Assembly: GCA_013349735.1 (NCBI GenBank) | Contig: DUZC01000046.1 | Coordinates: 1-11,431, forward strand | Source of the DNA: Rhodospirillaceae bacterium | Lineage (GTDB): Bacteria > Pseudomonadota > Alphaproteobacteria > Rhodospirillales > Magnetospirillaceae | Length of the DNA: 11,431 nt | Reading direction: 5' to 3' | Shown: positions 7,906-11,431 of the stretch, piece by piece | How positions within the stretch are numbered: the first letter of the stretch is position 1 | Layout: every line of letters begins with the position of its first letter | Position numbers and translations under genes: made by a program | The notes under the pieces: generated by a model | What the model saw: only the letters and a program-made list of their open reading frames with translations | Database searches by the model: none | What the model was told of the DNA's origin: nothing

Positions 7906-9365
7906 GTTTCGTTGCGGTAGTTCGGCGCTTCCCGGGTGATCGAGACATCATGGACATGACTTTCGCGCAATCCGGCATTGGTGATGCGCCGGAATTGGCT
8001 GCGAGTCTGCAATTCGGCAATGGTCCGGTTGCCGGTATAGCCCATACCAGCCCTCAGCCCCCCGACCAATTGATGGATCACCGTTTCCACCGGTCCCTTA
8101 TAGGCAACCCGACCTTCAATTCCTTCCGGCACCAGTTTCAGGCTGTCATTCACCTCTTGCTGGAAATAGCGGTCGGCCGAACCGCGCGCCATTGCCCCGA
8201 TCGAGCCCATGCCACGATAATATTTGTAGGACCGTCCCTGATAGAGAAAGGCCTCACCCGGGCTTTCCTCGGTGCCGGCGAACAACGAGCCGATCATCAC
8301 ACAAGAGGCCCCGGCGGCAATGGCTTTGACCACATCGCCGGAAAATTTGATGCCCCCGTCGGCAATCACCGGGATATCCGCGGCCCGCGCCACTTCGGCG
8401 ACTTCGAGGATGGCAGAGAGCTGCGGCACACCGACCCCGGCAACAATCCGGGTGGTGCAGATGGTTCCCGGACCGATGCCAACTTTCAGCGCATCGGCGC
8501 CGGCGGCGATCAGATCGCGGGCCGCCTCGGGCGTGGCGATATTGCCGGCAATCACCTGGGCGAAATTGCTGGCTTTCTTAATGTTGGAGACCGCCTCGAG
8601 GACCCCCCGCGAATGACCATGTGCCGTATCAACGACGATGACATCGACGCCGGCTTCCAGCAGGGCTTCGCATCTTTGCATGCCATCGGCGCCGACACCG
8701 GTGGCCGCACCGACCCGCAACCGGCCCTTATCGTCCTTGCAGGCCATCGGATAGGCCTGCGCCTTTTCCATGTCTTTGACCGTGATAAGGCCGATGCAAC
8801 GGAAGCCCTGGTCGACCACCAGCAATTTTTCAATGCGATGCTGGTGCAAAAGCCGTTGCGCCTCTTCCGCCGGCACCCCTTCCCGCACGGTGACCAATTG
8901 ATCCTTGGTCATCAGTTCCGAGACCCGTTGGGCGGGATTGTTGGCGAAGCGCACATCACGATTGGTCAAAATGCCGACCAGCCGGCCCGAGCCCCGCTCG
9001 ACCACCGGAATGCCGGAAATGCGATGATCGGCCATCAGCCGCCGGGCATCCGCCAGGGTCTGTTCGGGATGGATCGTCAAGGGATTGACCACCATGCCCG
9101 ATTCATAGCGCTTCACCCGGCGCACTTCCTCGGCCTGCGCCGCAATGTCCAGGTTCTTATGAATGATACCGATCCCGCCTACCTGAGCCAAGGCAATGGC
9201 CAGACGGTTCTCGGTAACCGTGTCCATCGCCGCTGAAATCAGCGGAATGCCTAATTCGATACTACGGGTCAGCCGCGTACGGGTATCTGCCTCGTTTGGC
9301 AGCACCGCAGATGCCGCCGGAACCAGCAGCACGTCGTCGAAGGTCAGGGCTTCTTTGATTTGCAT
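7902..9365 (-). CDS. guaB: IMP dehydrogenase GuaB
   Basis: GuaB oxidises IMP to XMP with NAD+, the committed step to GMP. I chose ATG 9365, giving 487 residues that begin MQIKEALTFDDVLLVP as the family does, with GGGAGA 4 bases upstream. An in-frame start at 9461 would add 32 unconserved residues. Visible parts are the barrel start with SAAMDTV (44-50), two CBS domains (about 93-205), the NAD site DTAHGHS (246-252), the catalytic loop GIGPGTICTTR with Cys303, IADGGI (334-339), YRGMGS (383-388) and the flap YKGPVE (422-427). The family loop usually reads GPGS; here Ser is replaced by Thr301. It ends RESHVHDVSITREAPNYRNET. It is the first gene of a unit with the RsmB-like and AsmA-family genes. 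guaA, often nearby, is not in the window. Confidence 0.98.
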   Translation of the reverse strand: MQIKEALTFDDVLLVPAASAVLPNEADTRTRLTRSIELGIPLISAAMDTVTENRLAIALAQVGGIGIIHKNLDIAAQAEEVRRVKRYESGMVVNPLTIHPEQTLADARRLMADHRISGIPVVERGSGRLVGILTNRDVRFANNPAQRVSELMTKDQLVTVREGVPAEEAQRLLHQHRIEKLLVVDQGFRCIGLITVKDMEKAQAYPMACKDDKGRLRVGAATGVGADGMQRCEALLEAGVDVIVVDTAHGHSRGVLEAVSNIKKASNFAQVIAGNIATPEAARDLIAAGADALKVGIGPGTICTTRIVAGVGVPQLSAILEVAEVARAADIPVIADGGIKFSGDVVKAIAAGASCVMIGSLFAGTEESPGEAFLYQGRSYKYYRGMGSIGAMARGSADRYFQQEVNDSLKLVPEGIEGRVAYKGPVETVIHQLVGGLRAGMGYTGNRTIAELQTRSQFRRITNAGLRESHVHDVSITREAPNYRNET

Positions 9366-9369
9366 GCCG

Positions 9370-9375
9370 TCTCCC
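9370..9375 (-). promoter_or_regulatory. guaB Shine-Dalgarno sequence
   Basis: GGGAGA on the minus strand lies 4 bases before ATG 9365. It decides the guaB start in favour of the conserved MQIKEAL N-terminus rather than the longer open frame that begins at 9461. Confidence 0.8.
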
Positions 9376-9401
9376 AAAAGCCGGTCCAGGGATGGCGCGA
9401 C

Positions 9402-9429
9402 ATCATACACATTATGTCTTACCCCACAA
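9402..9429 (-). promoter_or_regulatory. Candidate guaB promoter (weak)
   Basis: On the minus strand, TTGTGG (9424-9429) and TATGAT (9402-9407) are separated by 16 bases. The -10 hexamer matches TATAAT at five of six positions. The -35 keeps only TTG. It would give a leader of about 30 bases to the guaB start. This is a by-eye match without experimental support, and an overlapping CATAAT offers an alternative -10. Confidence 0.3.
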
Positions 9430-9505
9430 GCGTCGCTTGGTGACGCGCATGGCGCGCTCATCAGTTAAAATTGCCGGGAGCGAAATCCATGTTCAGATGG
9501 TAATG

Positions 9506-9588
9506 AACCACGAAGGCGCGAAGGCACGAAAAGAGCGCTAAAAAGCCTTCTTGTTCCAATTCCTTCAAACCTTCGTGCCTTCGTGGTT
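9506..9588. repeat. Long imperfect inverted repeat with 8-base subunits
   Basis: The 19-base arms at 9506-9524 (AACCACGAAGGCGCGAAGG) and 9570-9588 pair with a single mismatch and enclose 45 bases. The left arm continues as near-tandem 8-base units CGAAGGCG, CGAAGGCA, CGAAAAG (9511-9533); the right arm carries the reverse pattern. It sits between divergent genes, so it cannot be the terminator of either. The layout is that of a small dispersed or MITE-like intergenic element, and CACGAAGG-rich repeats of this kind occur in many bacterial intergenic regions as I recall. No coding sequence lies inside. Its sharp ends suggest insertion rather than drift. Confidence 0.7.
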
Positions 9589-9619
9589 AATGTCGTTTCC
9601 CTATCGCCACGCCTGCCGC

Positions 9620-9648
9620 GAGACAAGCGCGCGGCGAGCCGCTATAGT
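9620..9648 (+). promoter_or_regulatory. Candidate promoter for the alpha/beta hydrolase gene
   Basis: GAGACA (9620-9625) and TATAGT (9643-9648) are 17 bases apart. They match the consensus hexamers at four and five of six positions. Transcription would start near 9655, about 35 bases before the ATG. A 6-bp inverted repeat, GCCGCG (9615-9620) and CGCGGC (9630-9635), overlaps the -35 and spacer and could be a regulator site or chance. This is a by-eye call. Confidence 0.45.
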
Positions 9649-9688
9649 GGGTCCGTCATTTCAGTCCGGCTTTTAAGGAATCCTTCGC

Positions 9689-10492
9689 ATGCTTCAGGAA
9701 GTGCTTCGCTGCCCGGCCAAAGGTCAAACCAAAGACCAGCGCCAGCATGCGCCTTTGCTGTTTGTTCACGGCTCTTATTGCGCCGCCTGGATCTGGGCCG
9801 AAAAATACCTTCCCTATTTCGCCGAACGGGGCTTTTCCGCCAACGCGGTCTCTCTGCGCGGTCATGGGGGCAGCGAAGGACTGCTGTCCTGGGCCTCTTT
9901 GGCGGATTTTGTCGATGATGTGGTCAAGGCGGTGGCTGGTTTTAAGACCAAGCCCGTCATCATCGGGCATTCCATGGGCGGGCTGGTGGTGCAGCATTAT
10001 CTGTCCAAACACCCCGCCGCGGCAGCGGTACTGATGTCGTCGGTACCCCCCAGCGGCCTGGGCTCGTCGATCATGCATATGACCATGTTCTCGCCGGATG
10101 TCATGTGGCAGCTGGGTCTGCTGCAAAGCCTTGGCCCCGAAGCCGTATCGGCCGAAATCATCCGCCGGGCGTTCTTCACCAGCGATGCCTCGGTCGAAGA
10201 GGTGCGCCATCTGCTGCCCAAATTGCAAAGCGAATCCCATCGCATCAGTGCCGAATTGCTTGCACCCAGTCAGCCCTCGCCGCCGAGCGGCCCGGACCGT
10301 CCTCCGGTTCTGGTCTTGGGCGGCGATGCCGACATCTTCCTGCCCAATTCGGCCTTCCGGGAAACCGCCACTTTTTTTGGCGCCGATCTTGAGATCCTGA
10401 AGGGTGCCCCGCATGGCCTGATGATTGATCCGCTGTGGTGGCAACCCAGCGCCGACACCATCATCGCCTGGCTGGAAAAGAAGGGCCTGTGA
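9689..10492 (+). CDS. Alpha/beta hydrolase fold protein
   Basis: This is a 267-residue single-domain hydrolase of the lipase/esterase/haloperoxidase-like type, probably cytoplasmic as no signal peptide is visible. The oxyanion-hole segment LLFVHGSYCAAW (23-34) is followed by RGHGGS (57-62), and the nucleophile elbow GHSMGG gives Ser95. The acid is most likely Asp215 in GGDADIFLP, and the base His242 in GAPHGLMID, so the triad is complete. A cap-like helical stretch rich in Met and Leu (about 118-195) lies between. The start has AAGGAA about 8 bases upstream and a candidate promoter before it. It stands alone: guaB is divergent and the next gene is 73 bases on. The substrate cannot be read from the sequence; short-chain esters or lysophospholipids would be guesses. 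Confidence 0.9.
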   Translation: MLQEVLRCPAKGQTKDQRQHAPLLFVHGSYCAAWIWAEKYLPYFAERGFSANAVSLRGHGGSEGLLSWASLADFVDDVVKAVAGFKTKPVIIGHSMGGLVVQHYLSKHPAAAAVLMSSVPPSGLGSSIMHMTMFSPDVMWQLGLLQSLGPEAVSAEIIRRAFFTSDASVEEVRHLLPKLQSESHRISAELLAPSQPSPPSGPDRPPVLVLGGDADIFLPNSAFRETATFFGADLEILKGAPHGLMIDPLWWQPSADTIIAWLEKKGL

Positions 10493-10565
10493 TCAAATCG
10501 TTGCTTGAAACGACGGCTTGGGTTAGGTCAAAGGGCGTTCTTGCCGTAAGATGACGGAGACGGGT

Positions 10566-11431
10566 ATGGGTGTGACCACAACCGAGCCGACGCTCGGTTT
10601 TTTCTTTTCCTTCGCCGAACTTTATCAAAGCGAAGGCCTGAGCAAATTAGACAGGCTGTTTCTTGACCAAGTGCGGGATGCCGATCCCGGCTTGGCGGCA
10701 CGCTTGGCCGAAGCCCGCGCCAATCCCCCGGAAAAGTCCCGCGATCAGGCGGACTTGCTGATCGCCTTGGCGCCCCATCTCGACGATTTTATGGCGGCCC
10801 TGTTCAATCTGCGCGGCGAAATGCAGACGCTGGCCAGCCGTCAGGACGCGCTGGCACCGCTTTGGGCCTGCAAACGTTTGTTCGTGCAGCGCAGGGCCAT
10901 GAAAGCCCTGCGTGCCGACGAGGCGGAAGCGGTGGACGGCGAGGCTTTGGCCCGGGACCTGTCAACGCTCTTGGGTCCATCCTGGGATGAGTTGACCTTT
11001 GCCCGTCAGGTCATGCGCTGGCTCGATGATGAACCCGCAAACGGCGCCGCCCTGACCCTGGCGGCCCGCTATGCCGCCTGGGCCCTGATGTCCAGTGCGG
11101 GCCGCAAGCGCCACCAGGATGGCCATTTGTTCAAGGCCCCGGCCAAGCATGATCCGCTGCAGCTGGTGGGCCAGCGGGTTGTCGCCGAAAACGGGCTTAG
11201 CTTTTTCGATTATCCACCCGAGCGGCTGCGCCGCCGTGAAGGCTTCGCTCTGACCGACCCCGGCTGTGACCTTGCCGGCGCCTTGGACGAGATTCATTAC
11301 TGCATTCTGTGCCATCACCAGGGCAAGGACAGTTGCTCGAAAGGGGCGCGCGATAAAGCCAGCGGCGGTTTTGCCAAGAATGCTCTGGGCACGGTGCAAG
11401 CCGGATGTCCGCTCGAGGAACGCATCTCCGA
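10566..11431 (+). CDS. GltD-like Cys-cluster protein, probable FAD-dependent oxidoreductase (partial)
   Basis: An open frame runs from ATG 10566 to the window edge (288 full codons), so the C-terminal part is missing. Residues 1-200 are largely helical and unfamiliar. Residues 244-288 contain HYCILCHHQGKDSCSKG, then GCPLEERIS, with cysteines at 246, 249, 257 and 281. This resembles the Fe-S binding C..C...C...GCP segment before the FAD/NAD(P) domains of glutamate synthase small subunit and related oxidoreductases. I recall long (about 1100-residue) Rhodospirillales oxidoreductases with the same YCILCH..GKDSCS signature, so FAD and pyridine-nucleotide domains are expected beyond the edge. GGAGA 5 bases upstream supports this start; an in-frame ATG at 10551 has no good ribosome site. 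Frame, codon use and absence of stops support a real gene; the catalytic role is inferred. Confidence 0.75.
   Translation, partial: MGVTTTEPTLGFFFSFAELYQSEGLSKLDRLFLDQVRDADPGLAARLAEARANPPEKSRDQADLLIALAPHLDDFMAALFNLRGEMQTLASRQDALAPLWACKRLFVQRRAMKALRADEAEAVDGEALARDLSTLLGPSWDELTFARQVMRWLDDEPANGAALTLAARYAAWALMSSAGRKRHQDGHLFKAPAKHDPLQLVGQRVVAENGLSFFDYPPERLRRREGFALTDPGCDLAGALDEIHYCILCHHQGKDSCSKGARDKASGGFAKNALGTVQAGCPLEERIS

Noticed and set aside
7686..9236. 516-codon plus-strand open frame
   Set aside because: It is antisense to guaB, whose catalytic and CBS motifs are intact. The shadow translation has no recognisable motif.
9366..9461. 32-residue N-terminal extension of GuaB
   Set aside because: It is not conserved in IMP dehydrogenases, and the internal ATG 9365 has a strong GGGAGA site and the expected MQIKEAL start.
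9656..10444. 262-codon minus-strand open frame opposite the hydrolase
   Set aside because: The plus-strand frame has a complete Ser-Asp-His triad and a good ribosome site; the minus frame has neither.

Overview
The window looks like an ordinary chromosomal segment of a moderately GC-rich alphaproteobacterium, most likely of the Rhodospirillales or a related group. The strongest clade marker is an alpha-type SspB ClpXP adaptor whose C-terminal tail matches the alphaproteobacterial family. The class I fumarase next to a small RHH_4-type ribbon-helix-helix protein, and the GltD-like Cys-rich oxidoreductase at the right edge, also fit this group. No tRNA, rRNA, CRISPR array, transposase, integrase or phage gene was seen.

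Layout, left to right. Positions 1-518 (minus) hold the N-terminal two thirds of thymidylate synthase (thyA), cut by the window edge. A 175-base divergent spacer with an inverted repeat separates it from a plus-strand cluster: sspB (694-1188), class I fumarase (1230-2852), a ribbon-helix-helix protein (2860-3087) and a small Rmf-like protein (3121-3351). The spacers in this cluster are 41, 7 and 33 bases, so it is probably one transcription unit. It converges, with only 9 bases between stop codons, on a minus-strand unit read right to left: guaB (9365-7902), an RsmB/NOP-family rRNA m5C methyltransferase (7905-6607) and a 1079-residue AsmA-family protein (6600-3361). The first two of these overlap by ATGA and the last two are 6 bases apart.

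The 323-base spacer 9366-9688 between guaB and the next gene is the only gene-free stretch over 300 bases. It holds the guaB Shine-Dalgarno sequence and a weak candidate promoter on the minus strand, a long imperfect inverted repeat built from 8-base CGAAGGCN-type units (9506-9588), and a better candidate promoter on the plus strand. An alpha/beta hydrolase (9689-10492) follows. After a 73-base spacer comes the start of a large FAD-dependent oxidoreductase-like protein (10566 to the edge) with a GltD-type cysteine cluster.

Functionally the window is mostly housekeeping: dTMP synthesis (ThyA), proteolysis adaptor (SspB), TCA cycle (fumarase), GMP synthesis (GuaB), ribosome methylation and perhaps ribosome hibernation (Rmf-like), and envelope maintenance (AsmA-like). 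I do not see a convincing new defence, mobile or biosynthetic system. The items most worth a second look are the Rmf-like small protein, the 9506-9588 repeat, the perfect 12-bp hairpin inside sspB, and the truncated oxidoreductase at the right end.
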